Source: Chitinophaga polysaccharea
Lineage (GTDB): Bacteria; Bacteroidota; Bacteroidia; Chitinophagales; Chitinophagaceae
DNA: 64,000 nucleotides
NCBI RefSeq assembly: GCF_007829335.1
Contig: NZ_VIWO01000005.1
Span: 62,001-126,000 of the forward strand
Reading direction: 5' to 3'
Shown: one piece after another, positions 1 to 9,511 of the stretch
Layout: each line of letters opens with the position of its first letter
Numbering within the stretch: the first letter of the stretch is position 1
Made by a program: the position numbers and the translations under genes
The notes under the pieces: model-generated
What the model saw: the letters and a program-made list of their open reading frames with translations, nothing else
The model's database searches: none
What the model was told of the DNA's origin: nothing

Positions 1-54
1 TATTTACAAAAAGTTAAAACTGTTCACCAGATTAGCATAATTTGCTGTTTTTTA

Positions 55-62
55 TATTTTTG
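55..62 (+). promoter_or_regulatory. Bacteroidota -7 box (TAnnTTTG) for the DUF2723 gene
   Basis: The sequence reads TATTTTTG and fits the TAnnTTTG consensus of the Bacteroidota primary sigma factor. It ends 20 bases before the ATG at 83. I do not see a well-spaced upstream TTG element, so this is a box match only. Confidence 0.5.
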
Positions 63-82
63 TCGGACCTTAAAACAACCTT

Positions 83-3000
83 ATGAATTTCAAAAGGACC
101 AACAACATGGTCGGCTGGGTCATTTGCATCATTGCCTGCTTTGTTTACATTAAAACGATGGAAGCTACAGGCAGCTTGTGGGACTGCGGCGAGTTTATTT
201 CAAGTGCTTATAAAGTACAGATCCCCCACCCGCCCGGAGCACCATTGTTCGTGTTGCTTGGAAGATTGTTTAGTATGTTCCTGAAACCCTCCCAGGCTGC
301 ATTGGGCGTAAATACCATGACTGCCCTGGCCAGTGGTTTCACTATCCTGTTCCTGTTCTGGACCATCACCCACTTCGCACGCCGCCTCATGGTGAAAGCC
401 GGGGAAGAAATTTCCCGCGAAAAAATGATCGCCATCATGGGCGCCGGCATCGTTGGTGCATTGGCTTATACCTTTTCTGATTCATTCTGGTTTTCCGCCG
501 TGGAAGGTGAAGTATATGGTATGTCCTCTTTCTTCACCGCCATCGTATTCTGGGCTATCCTGAAATGGGAACACGAAGCAGATGAACCCTACTCCGATCG
601 CTGGATCGTATTGATAGGATACCTGCTCGGTCTGTCTATCGGCGTGCACCTGCTCAACCTCCTCACCATCCCCGCCATGGTAATGGTGTACTACTTCAGA
701 CGCTACAAAGTAACCGGCTGGGGTACCTTCTGGGCTTTTGTAATTGGTTGCGGCCTTACTGGTATCGTACAGAAATACCTGATCCAGGACACCGTGAAAG
801 CATCCGGTTATATGGATGTATTCTTCGTAAATAGCCTGGGAATGGGTTATTTCTCCGGTTTTATCTTCTACTTCGCTTTAATCACCGCTATATTGATCAT
901 CGGTTACCGTAAGCCGAAATTCGCGCTTTATGCACCGCTGATCGTTATTGCTACCATTATACTGGTTCCCGCTTTCAACGACGCCAGCGGCGGTACTATC
1001 TTCTTTAAAATAGTATTGGCTGCGCTGTTCGTGGCGATCCCCTACCTCCTCAAAATGGTAGGCGTAAAGCTGGACTTTATCAGAACTACCCACGCCAGCC
1101 GCCTGTCGATCCTGTTCGTGCTGTTTATGCTGCTGGGATATTCTACCTATGTAACCACCATGGTACGCTCTACCGCCAATCCGTCGGTAGATATGTACAA
1201 CGTAGATAACCCTATCTCCCTGGTAGGTTACCTGGGCCGCGAACAATATGGCGATTTCCCATTGGTATATGGCCAGGTGTTCACTGCACGTCCTACGGAA
1301 TACAAGGAAGGCGGTAATATCTACGCCCGTGGCGCTAAGAAATATGAAGTAGCTGGTAAGAAAATGGACCCGGTGTATGCTCCGGATGATATGATGCTGT
1401 TCCCACGTGTATGGGATGCCAGCAACGACCAGGGCCATGCCGACTACTACAAAACCTGGCTGGGACTGCAACAAGGCGAAAAACCAGGCTTCGGCGATAA
1501 CATCAAGTTCTTCCTCCAATACCAGGTGAACTTCATGTATTTCCGCTACTTCATGTGGAACTTTGCCGGAAAACAAAATGATACCCAGGGCTACGGTAAC
1601 GTAAGAGATGGTAACTGGATTTCCGGTATTCCATTTATCGATAACCTGATCTATGGCGATCAGTCCATGATGCCCGACAGTCTCAAGGACAACAAGGCAC
1701 ACAATACCCTGTTCTTCCTGCCGTTTATCCTGGGTCTACTCGGATTCTTCTATCAATATAATAACCACCGCAAAGATACCCTGATCGTATCCCTGCTCTT
1801 CTTCTTTACCGGTTTAGCGATCGTTATTTACCTGAACCAGGCCGGTAACCAGCCACGTGAACGTGACTACGCCTATGTAGGCTCTTTCTACGCTTACGCT
1901 ATCTGGATAGGATTGGGCGTACTGTCTGTATATAATTTCCTGAAGAAGAAAACCAAAAGCGCACTCTCCCCTGCCCTGGCCACCGCTGTGTGCCTGCTGG
2001 CAGTACCGGTGCTGATGGCCTTCCAGGAATGGGATGACCACGACCGCTCTACCAAATACGTAGCCAGAGACGTGGCCAAAGATTACCTCGAATCCTGCCA
2101 GCCTAATGCCATCCTGTTTACCGTAGGGGATAACGATACTTACCCGCTCTGGTACGCCCAGGAAGTAGAAGGCATCCGTCCGGATATCCGGGTAATTAAC
2201 CTCAGCCTCCTTGGGGTGGATTGGTACATCGACCAGATGCGCAGAGCCGTAAACCAAAGCCCTGCCGTGGATATGTCGTGGACACCGGATAAATACAAAG
2301 GCGAAAACCGCAACTACATCCGCTTCTTCGACCCCGGAAATATTCCGGCCGATAAGTCCTTTAACCTGAAAGAAATCGTGGCCTTCATGGGAAGTGATGA
2401 TGTAAACAGTAAAGTGACTACCCAGGATGGCGGCTCTGAAAACTTCCTGCCTACCCGTCAGCTGTATGTGCCGGTAGATAAACAAGCCGTACTGGCCAAC
2501 CACGTGGTAGCAGAAAAAGACAGCGCGAAGATCCTGCCTTCTATGCCGTTTAAGATCAGCAAAAACTTCCTGTTGAAGAATGATCTCGCGGTATACGATA
2601 TCATTGCTACCAACAACTGGAAACGCCCGATCTACTTCACCAGCCCAACAGACCTTGGCCTGAATGAATACCTGCAAACAGACGGTCTTACCTACCACCT
2701 GGTGCCATTGCCTAAGCAAACCGCACAAGACCCACTGGGTATGGACATCAACGCCAACGTAGGGGCAATGTATGATAACCTGATGCATAAGTTCGAATTC
2801 GGTGGCGCACAAATCCGCGGCACCTACTTCGATGAACCTAACAGGAAAATGATCATGTACCTCCGCCAGGCATTCACTAAACTGTCGGTAGCCATGACCC
2901 AGGAAGGCAAATCTAAAGACAGCGCCCTCAACGTGCTCCGTTACATGGATAAAAACATCATGGAAACTAACTTCCCTTATGCGATGACTACTCCGGGTAA

Positions 3001-3316
3001 CATGCACAACTACACTTCCATCCAAACCATCTATGCTTACTACATGGCTGGTGATGCGAAGAGAGCAGAGGAGTTGTCGGCGCAGGTGGTGAAGGATTGC
3101 GAACAGCAATTACGCTACTACGCTTCCCTGCCTGCCAGCAAAATGACCAACGACTTACAACGCGATGGCCAGAATGCACAGCAGTTCATCACCTGGTTGG
3201 GCCAGATGAAATCTGACTTCGGTGTAAATGGTACTAAGAGAAATAAAGAAGGATTACTCCAGGTAAATACCCAGGAAGATTCCAATGGTACCAAGGCGCC
3301 TGATTCCGCCAAGTAA
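83..3316 (+). CDS. DUF2723 multi-pass membrane protein, putative protein O-mannosyltransferase-like GT-C enzyme
   Basis: A 1077-residue protein of the DUF2723 family, which is related to eukaryotic TMEM260 and PMT-type GT-C glycosyltransferases. The first transmembrane helix covers about residues 10-26. It is followed by the family signature WDCGEFISSAYKV and then HPPGAPL, where acidic residues in the first periplasmic loop are the expected catalytic site. About twelve further hydrophobic segments run to roughly residue 650. The C-terminal 400 residues are soluble and probably periplasmic, ending in a helical region. By family analogy it would transfer a lipid-linked sugar to exported proteins, but the substrate is inferred only. 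It is a single-gene unit with a promoter-like box upstream and a very strong hairpin just downstream. Full length for Bacteroidota members. Confidence 0.9.
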   Translation: MNFKRTNNMVGWVICIIACFVYIKTMEATGSLWDCGEFISSAYKVQIPHPPGAPLFVLLGRLFSMFLKPSQAALGVNTMTALASGFTILFLFWTITHFARRLMVKAGEEISREKMIAIMGAGIVGALAYTFSDSFWFSAVEGEVYGMSSFFTAIVFWAILKWEHEADEPYSDRWIVLIGYLLGLSIGVHLLNLLTIPAMVMVYYFRRYKVTGWGTFWAFVIGCGLTGIVQKYLIQDTVKASGYMDVFFVNSLGMGYFSGFIFYFALITAILIIGYRKPKFALYAPLIVIATIILVPAFNDASGGTIFFKIVLAALFVAIPYLLKMVGVKLDFIRTTHASRLSILFVLFMLLGYSTYVTTMVRSTANPSVDMYNVDNPISLVGYLGREQYGDFPLVYGQVFTARPTEYKEGGNIYARGAKKYEVAGKKMDPVYAPDDMMLFPRVWDASNDQGHADYYKTWLGLQQGEKPGFGDNIKFFLQYQVNFMYFRYFMWNFAGKQNDTQGYGNVRDGNWISGIPFIDNLIYGDQSMMPDSLKDNKAHNTLFFLPFILGLLGFFYQYNNHRKDTLIVSLLFFFTGLAIVIYLNQAGNQPRERDYAYVGSFYAYAIWIGLGVLSVYNFLKKKTKSALSPALATAVCLLAVPVLMAFQEWDDHDRSTKYVARDVAKDYLESCQPNAILFTVGDNDTYPLWYAQEVEGIRPDIRVINLSLLGVDWYIDQMRRAVNQSPAVDMSWTPDKYKGENRNYIRFFDPGNIPADKSFNLKEIVAFMGSDDVNSKVTTQDGGSENFLPTRQLYVPVDKQAVLANHVVAEKDSAKILPSMPFKISKNFLLKNDLAVYDIIATNNWKRPIYFTSPTDLGLNEYLQTDGLTYHLVPLPKQTAQDPLGMDINANVGAMYDNLMHKFEFGGAQIRGTYFDEPNRKMIMYLRQAFTKLSVAMTQEGKSKDSALNVLRYMDKNIMETNFPYAMTTPGNMHNYTSIQTIYAYYMAGDAKRAEELSAQVVKDCEQQLRYYASLPASKMTNDLQRDGQNAQQFITWLGQMKSDFGVNGTKRNKEGLLQVNTQEDSNGTKAPDSAK

Positions 3317-3323
3317 TCATTTT

Positions 3324-3379
3324 ATATAAAATAGGAAGGCCTCCCACGCTCTGGTGTGGGAGGCCTTCCTATTTTATAT
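3324..3379. terminator. Strong bidirectional hairpin after the DUF2723 gene
   Basis: Two perfect 24-nt arms (3324-3347 and 3356-3379) enclose an 8-nt loop. The A/T-rich outer stem gives an A-run before and a T-run after the GC core, so it can terminate transcription in both directions between the facing genes. Confidence 0.85.
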
Positions 3380-3442
3380 AGCCACCTCTACTGGTTCGGT
3401 AACAAAAGAAATCTGGGGCCAGCCTCCATTTTTTTTCGCCGG

Positions 3443-3483
3443 ATATTTTGCGGTGAAAAGCGCTATTATTCTCCGCAAAATAT
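3443..3483. repeat. Inverted repeat, ATATTTTGCGG / CCGCAAAATAT
   Basis: Two perfect 11-nt arms (3443-3453 and 3473-3483) are separated by 19 nt. The octamer GCGGTGAA also occurs twice here, just after each arm region. It lies between two gene ends with no promoter role evident. The function is unknown. Confidence 0.4.
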
Positions 3484-3523
3484 GCGGTGAATACCCCTCC
3501 TAATCTTCGCATCACCCATCTAA

Positions 3524-3566
3524 AACAAAAAATCCGGAAGCCATGGTACTACCCATGACCTCCGGA
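3524..3566 (-). terminator. Rho-independent terminator of the sugar-isomerase-like gene
   Basis: On the minus strand, arms 3566-3553 and 3546-3533 form a 14-bp stem that includes two G-U pairs, followed by a run of U. On the plus strand the same positions would be A-C mismatches, so the element is built for minus-strand transcription. Confidence 0.8.
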
Positions 3567-3591
3567 CAATATCTTCGCGACTCGCTATAAA

Positions 3592-4437
3592 CTACAGGTT
3601 GCTCACCATTGTTCTCCAGAAAGCAGCGCTGGCTTTCACTTCTGGCACGTTGTTATCCCAGTTGTACTCGTATTCTGCAGAAAACAGTCCTTTGAACTTC
3701 TGGTTTTTCAGTGTTTCCAGCACTTTAGGCATCTGGCTTACACCATTGCCCCATACTACGTCGTGAGATTCAGGCGATTTATTATCCAGGTCTTTGAAGT
3801 GCAGGCTGATGATATGACCATCCAGTTTTTTGATGCACTCTACCGGGTCCAGGCCGGAACGTACCCAGTGACCGATATCAGCACAAGCGCCCATCAGCTT
3901 GCTTCTGCCTTTGATAGCGGCCAGCACGATGTCGGGGTTCCAGTAATGACTGGGTTTGGGGTGGTCGTGGATAGCCAGTTTGATCTGGTATTGGTCGCAC
4001 AGGGAAGAAATCAGATCCAGGTCTTCTTCTTTAGGCTCAGAAGTGATGCTCTGGATACCCATCCTGTTGGCAAAATCAAACAGCATACGCCATTCTGCCG
4101 CGGAAGTAGGTACTACCACGCCGAAAGCCATTAATACTTTGTGTTTCTTTTTAAACAGGGCTTTTACCTGCTCTTGTTTGTCGGGTGACATATGGTAGTC
4201 GAATTTACCTTCTATACCGCCACCAATGGTTTGTCCGGGAAAAGCTTCCACATACTGGATACCGCAGCTATCCATCTTATCCAGGGCCTCCGCCAGGGTA
4301 AAATGATTGAATGTCCATGCCTGCGCTCCCAGCTTCCAGCCCAATGCATCTGCCCTGCTTTGTGCAGCCGCGGACTTTGCAAATAATGCAACTGCCAGGC
4401 CACCCGCCAGCATCAATGCATTTCTCAGTTTTTTCAT
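3592..4437 (-). CDS. Exported sugar phosphate isomerase/epimerase (xylose-isomerase-like TIM barrel)
   Basis: A 281-residue protein of the AP-endonuclease-2/xylose-isomerase-like TIM barrel family. I place the start at 4437 (MKKLRNALMLAGG), because it begins a clean signal peptide ending at AKSAAAQ. The open frame extends 31 codons upstream, but that part looks like non-coding DNA. Likely metal and substrate residues sit in TSEPKEED, HDHPKP, CADIGHW and the C-terminal SAEYEYNW. Secreted members in Bacteroidota are often linked to catabolism of modified sugars together with Gfo/Idh/MocA and DUF1080 proteins, and such a pair lies 3 kb away. The exact substrate cannot be read from the sequence. 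Confidence 0.85.
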   Translation of the reverse strand: MKKLRNALMLAGGLAVALFAKSAAAQSRADALGWKLGAQAWTFNHFTLAEALDKMDSCGIQYVEAFPGQTIGGGIEGKFDYHMSPDKQEQVKALFKKKHKVLMAFGVVVPTSAAEWRMLFDFANRMGIQSITSEPKEEDLDLISSLCDQYQIKLAIHDHPKPSHYWNPDIVLAAIKGRSKLMGACADIGHWVRSGLDPVECIKKLDGHIISLHFKDLDNKSPESHDVVWGNGVSQMPKVLETLKNQKFKGLFSAEYEYNWDNNVPEVKASAAFWRTMVSNL

Positions 4438-4609
4438 ATAGTTATTTTTTTGATGATTGAAAGTAATTGCTTTCAAGGTAAAATGCAAGTTTTCGGAGAA
4501 GAAATTACCCCGTGGCCAGATCGCCGGCAATTGTTACCATGTGGTCACTTTTCTCTCTCCCCTTTCTTCATTCCCCTAAAAGTGGTAAATTTAATTCAGA
4601 AGACGTGCT

Positions 4610-5704
4610 ATGAGAGGAATACAATTTACCAGGTTCAACCCGGACGATAATAAGAAAACACCCTTCCAGAAACTACTGGACCTTTTCACCCAACTTCTTA
4701 CCTACACCAGCGGGGATGTGACAGAAGCACTGCAATGGCTCACCGAGCTGGATAACCAGTACCAGCTCACCAACCAGGAGTATGGTATAGGCGACTTTAT
4801 TGAGGAGTTGAAAAACAAGGGGTATATCCGCGAAAATGAGGAAAGCGGCGAAATAGAAATCACTTCCAAGGCAGAACAAACCATCCGTAAAAATGCCCTG
4901 GAAGAGATCTTCGGTAAACTCAAAAAATCTGCTACCGGCAACCATAACATCCGCAAATCGGGCATGGGCGACGAACTCAATGCCGAAACCCGCCCGTTTG
5001 AATTCGGCGACGGGGTAGATCAGCTGGATATTACGGCTTCCATCCGGAATGCCCAGATCAATCACGGTATCGACAGCTTTTCTATCCAGCAGGACGACCT
5101 GGAAGTGAAGGAAACCGACTTCAAAACCCAGACGTCTACCGCCCTCATGATCGACATCTCCCACTCCATGATCTTATATGGAGAAGACAGGATCACCCCG
5201 GCCAAAAAGGTGGCTATGGCGCTGGCGGAGCTGATCACCACCCGCTATCCCAAAGATACCCTGGATATCATCGTTTTTGGGAACGACGCCTGGCAGATCG
5301 AAATCAAAGACCTGCCCTACCTGCAGGTGGGCCCCTTCCATACCAATACGGTAGCCGGACTGGAACTGGCCATGGACTTACTGCGCCGCCGGCGCAATCC
5401 CAACAAGCAAATTTTCATGATCACAGATGGTAAACCCACCTGCCTGAAGATTGGGTCGCAATATTATAAAAACAGCTTTGGCCTCGACAGGAAAATACTG
5501 AACCGTACCCTGAACCTGGCCGCCCAATGCAAAAAATTAAAAATTCCTATCACTACGTTCATGGTGGCCACCGATCCATGGCTGCAGCAGTTTGTACAGG
5601 AATTTACAGAAACCAACAACGGTAAAGCCTTCTTTTCCGGCACCGATAAATTGGGACAATTTCTTTTCCGGGACTTCGAAAACGGGAAAAGAAAGTTCTA
5701 TTAA
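4610..5704 (+). CDS. VWA-domain protein, partner of the adjacent AAA ATPase
   Basis: A 364-residue soluble protein. Its N-terminal half (about 1-165) is helical and charged and matches no domain I can name. The C-terminal half is a von Willebrand factor A domain with an intact MIDAS: DISHS at about residue 181 fits DxSxS, and ITDGKPT supplies the later Asp. The domain ends near KLGQFLFRDF. The gene is followed 26 nt later by a ChlI/MoxR-like ATPase, so the two form a VWA/AAA pair as in BchD/BchI and MoxR systems. In these systems the ATPase remodels a client that the VWA protein recognises. No chlorophyll or cobalamin genes are nearby, so a chelatase role is not supported. Confidence 0.85.
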   Translation: MRGIQFTRFNPDDNKKTPFQKLLDLFTQLLTYTSGDVTEALQWLTELDNQYQLTNQEYGIGDFIEELKNKGYIRENEESGEIEITSKAEQTIRKNALEEIFGKLKKSATGNHNIRKSGMGDELNAETRPFEFGDGVDQLDITASIRNAQINHGIDSFSIQQDDLEVKETDFKTQTSTALMIDISHSMILYGEDRITPAKKVAMALAELITTRYPKDTLDIIVFGNDAWQIEIKDLPYLQVGPFHTNTVAGLELAMDLLRRRRNPNKQIFMITDGKPTCLKIGSQYYKNSFGLDRKILNRTLNLAAQCKKLKIPITTFMVATDPWLQQFVQEFTETNNGKAFFSGTDKLGQFLFRDFENGKRKFY

Positions 5705-5730
5705 ACATATATCACTCGTAAATATCTCAG

Positions 5731-7239
5731 ATGAATACCAGCATAAAAACATTAGGCGAGCTCAAAAAAAGTGGCTATAAACCAGTTTCCGTAAAAGAAG
5801 AGATCAGACGAAACCTGATTAAAAAATTACAAAATAAGGAAAGCACCTTCCCCGGTATCATAGGCTATGAAGATACCGTGATCCCCGATACTGAAAGAGC
5901 CCTGTTATCCAGGCACAACATACTTTTCCTCGGTTTACGCGGACAGGCCAAAACCAGGATGGCCCGGCAAATGACCGACCTGCTCGATGAATACATTCCC
6001 ATCGTGGAAGGCTCAGAAGTAAACGATGATCCGTTTAATCCGCTATCCCGCTACGCGATTGACCTGATCGCCGAAAAGGGCGATCAAACACCCATCGCCT
6101 GGGTACATAGCAGCGCACGGTACGGCGAAAAGCTGGCCACACCGGATGTTTCCGTAGCCGACCTGGTAGGTGATATAGACCCGATCAAAGCCGCCAACCT
6201 GAAACTCAGCTATGCCGACGAGCGCGTGATCCACTTCGGCATCATTCCCCGCTCTAACCGCGGTATCTTCGTGATCAACGAATTGCCCGATCTGCAGGCC
6301 CGTATACAGGTATCGCTCTTTAATATTTTACAGGAAGGCGATATCCAGATCAGGGGCTTTAAAGTGAGAATGCCGCTGGATATCCTGTTCGTATTTACCG
6401 CTAACCCGGAAGACTATACGAACCGTGGCTCTATCGTTACGCCGCTGAAAGACCGGATAGAGAGCCAGATCATTACCCACTACCCTAAAACCATCGAAAA
6501 CGCCCTGCTGATCACCGAACAGGAAGCCGATATACACGACGACCAACAAGCCAAAGTGCAGATTGCCGATATGGTAAAACGCCTCATAGAACAAGTATCT
6601 TTTGAAGCACGCACCAGCGAATACGTAGACAAGAAAAGCGGGGTATCTGCCCGCCTCACCATTGCCGCTTACGAAAATGCGGTGAGTGCCGGGGAACGCC
6701 GCGCTATTATCAATAAGGAAAAGGAAACACAGGTACGCATTGCCGACCTACAGGCCATTATCCCGGCTATTACCGGTAAAATAGAACTGGTATATGAAGG
6801 AGAACAGGAAGGCCCGCTACAGGTAGCCCATAACCTGCTGGATAAATCGATCCGTACCCTCTTTGCCACCTATTTTCCCAATCCTGACTCCTTTAAGAAA
6901 AAGAAGCAAAACGCTCCGGCAGAAAATCCCTACCGCAGCGTGATACAGTGGTTCGACAAAGGCAATGCCGTACAGCTGCTCCAGGATATCAGCGACAAAC
7001 AATACGAAGCTACCCTCTCCCGGGTAGAAGGACTCAAGGAACTGGTGAAGGCCCGCTTTCCCAAAGCCAATAACAAGGAAGCACTGCTGCTCATGGAATT
7101 TGTGCTCCATGGCTTGTCGTCGTACTCGCTCATCAGCAAAAAAGTGGTGGAAAATGAAACCCGCTTCAGCGACCTGCTTGGCACGATGATGAATTTCGCG
7201 CTGGGCGGCGATGGCGACGGGGAAGAACCAGAAGAATAA
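5731..7239 (+). CDS. AAA ATPase, magnesium-chelatase ChlI/MoxR-like
   Basis: A 502-residue AAA+ protein in an apparent operon with the upstream VWA gene. The Walker A region reads GLRGQAKT, with Ala where a Gly normally precedes the Lys. The Walker B region reads GIFVINELPD, with Asn in place of the usual Asp before Glu. Sensor 1 (FVFTANPEDYTNRG) and the likely arginine finger (TPLKDRIE) are present. The region after about residue 330 is helical and matches the lid domain plus an extra C-terminal extension ending in an acidic GDGDGEEPEE tail. The family is usually annotated as Mg-chelatase, but here it probably acts as a chaperone-like remodeller with the VWA partner. That role is inference. 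Confidence 0.85.
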   Translation: MNTSIKTLGELKKSGYKPVSVKEEIRRNLIKKLQNKESTFPGIIGYEDTVIPDTERALLSRHNILFLGLRGQAKTRMARQMTDLLDEYIPIVEGSEVNDDPFNPLSRYAIDLIAEKGDQTPIAWVHSSARYGEKLATPDVSVADLVGDIDPIKAANLKLSYADERVIHFGIIPRSNRGIFVINELPDLQARIQVSLFNILQEGDIQIRGFKVRMPLDILFVFTANPEDYTNRGSIVTPLKDRIESQIITHYPKTIENALLITEQEADIHDDQQAKVQIADMVKRLIEQVSFEARTSEYVDKKSGVSARLTIAAYENAVSAGERRAIINKEKETQVRIADLQAIIPAITGKIELVYEGEQEGPLQVAHNLLDKSIRTLFATYFPNPDSFKKKKQNAPAENPYRSVIQWFDKGNAVQLLQDISDKQYEATLSRVEGLKELVKARFPKANNKEALLLMEFVLHGLSSYSLISKKVVENETRFSDLLGTMMNFALGGDGDGEEPEE

Positions 7240-7250
7240 ATATTTTAAAT

Positions 7251-7283
7251 GAGAGAAGTCCCTGTGGACTTCTCTCGTTTTTT
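7251..7283 (+). terminator. Rho-independent terminator after the VWA/AAA operon
   Basis: Perfect 11-bp arms GAGAGAAGTCC (7251-7261) and GGACTTCTCTC (7266-7276), with a 4-nt loop, are followed by GTTTTTTG. Confidence 0.9.
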
Positions 7284-7404
7284 GTAATGATACCCCCTAC
7301 CACCGTCCTTCACAAAATCATCGTGAAAAGTGAATATCCTCGCATTTTTTCCTATTTTGTATTATTAATTGTCATTTTAACAATTCCACAAAACGTTTTA
7401 TTAC

Positions 7405-8715
7405 ATGAACAATTCCCGTAGACACTTTATTAAGTCCGCCTCCACGTTGATAGCGGGCGCCGGGCTGGTATCCGCCCTTCCATCTACCCTGAAAGCGGCG
7501 GTAGCGCCGAGCGACCGGCTCAACGTGGCCGCTATAGGCATTAATGGCATGGGCTGGGCCGACCTTACCTCTATGCTGAAAAATCCCGCGGCGCAATGTG
7601 TGGCCCTTTGCGATGTAGATCAAAACGTGCTGGACAAACGCGTAGCAGAGCTGGCGCAAAAAGGCATTAAAGTAAAAGCGTATTCCGACTATCGTAAGCT
7701 GCTGGAAGACAAAAGCATTGACGCCGTAGTCATTGGTACCCCAGACCACTGGCATTGCCTGCAAATGACCGACGCCTGCGCCGCTGGCAAAGATGTATAT
7801 GTAGAAAAGCCAATGGGCAACTCCATCATTGAATGCCGCTCTATGGTGGCTGCCCAGCAAAAATATAACCGTGCCGTACAGGTAGGGCAATGGCAACGCA
7901 GTCAACAGCACTTCAAAGATGCCATTGAGTTTGTACATTCCGGCAAGCTGGGTCAAATACGCCTGGTGAAAGCCTGGGCCTATATGGGCTGGATGAAATC
8001 TATCCCTGTTAAGCCCGACGGCACGCCGCCTCCAGGTGTAGATTACAAAGCCTGGCTGGGCCCTGCTACTACCCGCCCTTTCAATGAAAACCGCTTCCAC
8101 TTTAACTTCCGCTGGTACTGGGATTATGCAGGTGGCCTGATGACCGACTGGGGCGTACACCTCCTGGATTATGCCCTGCTGGGCATGCAATCGGCCGCAC
8201 CTAAATCTGTGATGGCCGCCGGTGGTAAATTCGCGTATCCCGATGACGCCGCAGAAACACCAGATACGCTTACTACCGTATATGAGTTCGACGGTTACAA
8301 CATTCAGTGGGAGCAGGCTATCGGCATTGATGGCGGCCCTTACGGACGTGATCATGGTATCGCCTTCATCGGTAACAACGGCACGCTGGTATTAGACCGG
8401 GGTGGTTGGGAAGTGATTCCGGAGAAAGGAAAAATGGAGGCCGTGCCCAGGCAAAAATCTGTAGACAATGGCCTCGACATGCACACCACCAATTTCATAG
8501 AAGTGATAAAATCACGCAACTTTACGGACCTGCATGCCCCGGTACAGGTAGGCGCGCTGGTAGCCACCACGGCGCAAATGGGTAATATCGCCTATCGCAC
8601 CGGCAAGAAAGTATACTGGGATGCCGCCGATGGTAAATTTACTGACCGCGATGCCAACAAACTGCTGGCAGCTGCTTACCACAACGGGTACAAACTACCT
8701 AACATAAAAGCATAA
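7405..8715 (+). CDS. Exported Gfo/Idh/MocA-family oxidoreductase
   Basis: A 436-residue NAD(P)-dependent oxidoreductase. The N-terminus carries a twin-arginine signal (NSRRHFIKSAS, then a hydrophobic stretch to about residue 32), so it should be folded in the cytoplasm and exported by Tat. The Rossmann fold starts at LNVAAIGINGMG, and the family EKPMGN motif is at about residue 135. The C-terminal alpha/beta domain contains DWGVHLLDYALLG. Such exported members are typical of Bacteroidota and include GH109-like and 3-keto-sugar-forming enzymes. The DUF1080 (3-keto-disaccharide hydrolase) gene 49 nt downstream supports oxidation of a glycoside followed by cleavage. The substrate is unknown. Confidence 0.9.
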   Translation: MNNSRRHFIKSASTLIAGAGLVSALPSTLKAAVAPSDRLNVAAIGINGMGWADLTSMLKNPAAQCVALCDVDQNVLDKRVAELAQKGIKVKAYSDYRKLLEDKSIDAVVIGTPDHWHCLQMTDACAAGKDVYVEKPMGNSIIECRSMVAAQQKYNRAVQVGQWQRSQQHFKDAIEFVHSGKLGQIRLVKAWAYMGWMKSIPVKPDGTPPPGVDYKAWLGPATTRPFNENRFHFNFRWYWDYAGGLMTDWGVHLLDYALLGMQSAAPKSVMAAGGKFAYPDDAAETPDTLTTVYEFDGYNIQWEQAIGIDGGPYGRDHGIAFIGNNGTLVLDRGGWEVIPEKGKMEAVPRQKSVDNGLDMHTTNFIEVIKSRNFTDLHAPVQVGALVATTAQMGNIAYRTGKKVYWDAADGKFTDRDANKLLAAAYHNGYKLPNIKA

Positions 8716-8764
8716 ACGAAAATAACCTTACCTGTTCATCTCTCTGAAAAAATAAAAGCATCAT

Positions 8765-9502
8765 ATGCGCACCTTATTATTCGCCGCCTGCACCCTGCTG
8801 TCGGCAACCGCCCTGGCACAAAACAACGGGCAGATGAAACCCGAAGAAACAGAAGTATGGGAACCTGTTCCAAAGGTAATTACTCCTGGTAATGAAACCC
8901 TGACACCGCCTTCCGACGCCATTATCCTGTTTAATGGCAAAAATCTCGATAACTGGGAAGCCGAAAAAGGTGGTCCGGCCCAATGGGAAGTGAAAAATGA
9001 TATCATGACGGTAGTAAAAGGTACCGGCGTGATTAAAACCAAACAACAGTTTGAAGATTTTCAACTGCATATCGAATGGCGTACCCCGGCAGAAGTAAAG
9101 GGAGAAAGCCAGGGCCGCGGCAACAGCGGTATTTTTATGCAGGAATATTATGAACTGCAGGTATTGGATAACTACAACAACCGCACTTATTCCAATGGAC
9201 AAGCGGGCAGCTTCTACAAACAAAGAATTCCGCTGGTAAATGCCTGTAAAAAGCCGGGCGAATGGCAAACGTACGATGTGATCTGGACCGCACCCCGGTT
9301 CAATGAAGATGGATCGGTGAAATCGCGCGCCAGGGCTACCGTATTGCAAAACGGCGTATTGGTACAGAATAATGTGGAATTGGATGGCCCAACGCAGTAT
9401 ATCGGCAAGCCTTCTTATGTAAAGCATGGCCCTAAGTCCCTTGCCTTGCAAGATCATGGTAACCCGGTAAGCTACCGTAATATCTGGATCAGATCATTAT
9501 AA
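8765..9502 (+). CDS. Secreted DUF1080 protein (3-keto-disaccharide hydrolase family)
   Basis: A 245-residue protein with a signal peptide MRTLLFAACTLLSATALAQ and one DUF1080 jelly-roll domain (about residues 45-243). The domain has the usual features: LFNGKNLDNWE, then GNSGIFMQEYYELQVLD and LQDHGNPVSYRNIWIR near the end. Family members hydrolyse 3-keto glycosides or bind sugars. The gene follows the Tat-exported Gfo/Idh/MocA gene and probably shares its transcript, which suggests a periplasmic two-step oxidation and cleavage of a glycoside. Confidence 0.9.
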   Translation: MRTLLFAACTLLSATALAQNNGQMKPEETEVWEPVPKVITPGNETLTPPSDAIILFNGKNLDNWEAEKGGPAQWEVKNDIMTVVKGTGVIKTKQQFEDFQLHIEWRTPAEVKGESQGRGNSGIFMQEYYELQVLDNYNNRTYSNGQAGSFYKQRIPLVNACKKPGEWQTYDVIWTAPRFNEDGSVKSRARATVLQNGVLVQNNVELDGPTQYIGKPSYVKHGPKSLALQDHGNPVSYRNIWIRSL

Positions 9503-9511
9503 ACATAAAAT

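Noticed and set aside
1814..3109. Long minus-strand open frame (431 codons) opposite the DUF2723 gene
   Set aside because: It is a codon-bias shadow of a clearly real membrane-protein gene, and its product shows no recognisable domain.
5731..7239. Magnesium or cobalt chelatase function for the AAA/VWA pair
   Set aside because: No tetrapyrrole or cobalamin genes are nearby and the Walker motifs are altered; kept as a general AAA/VWA pair.
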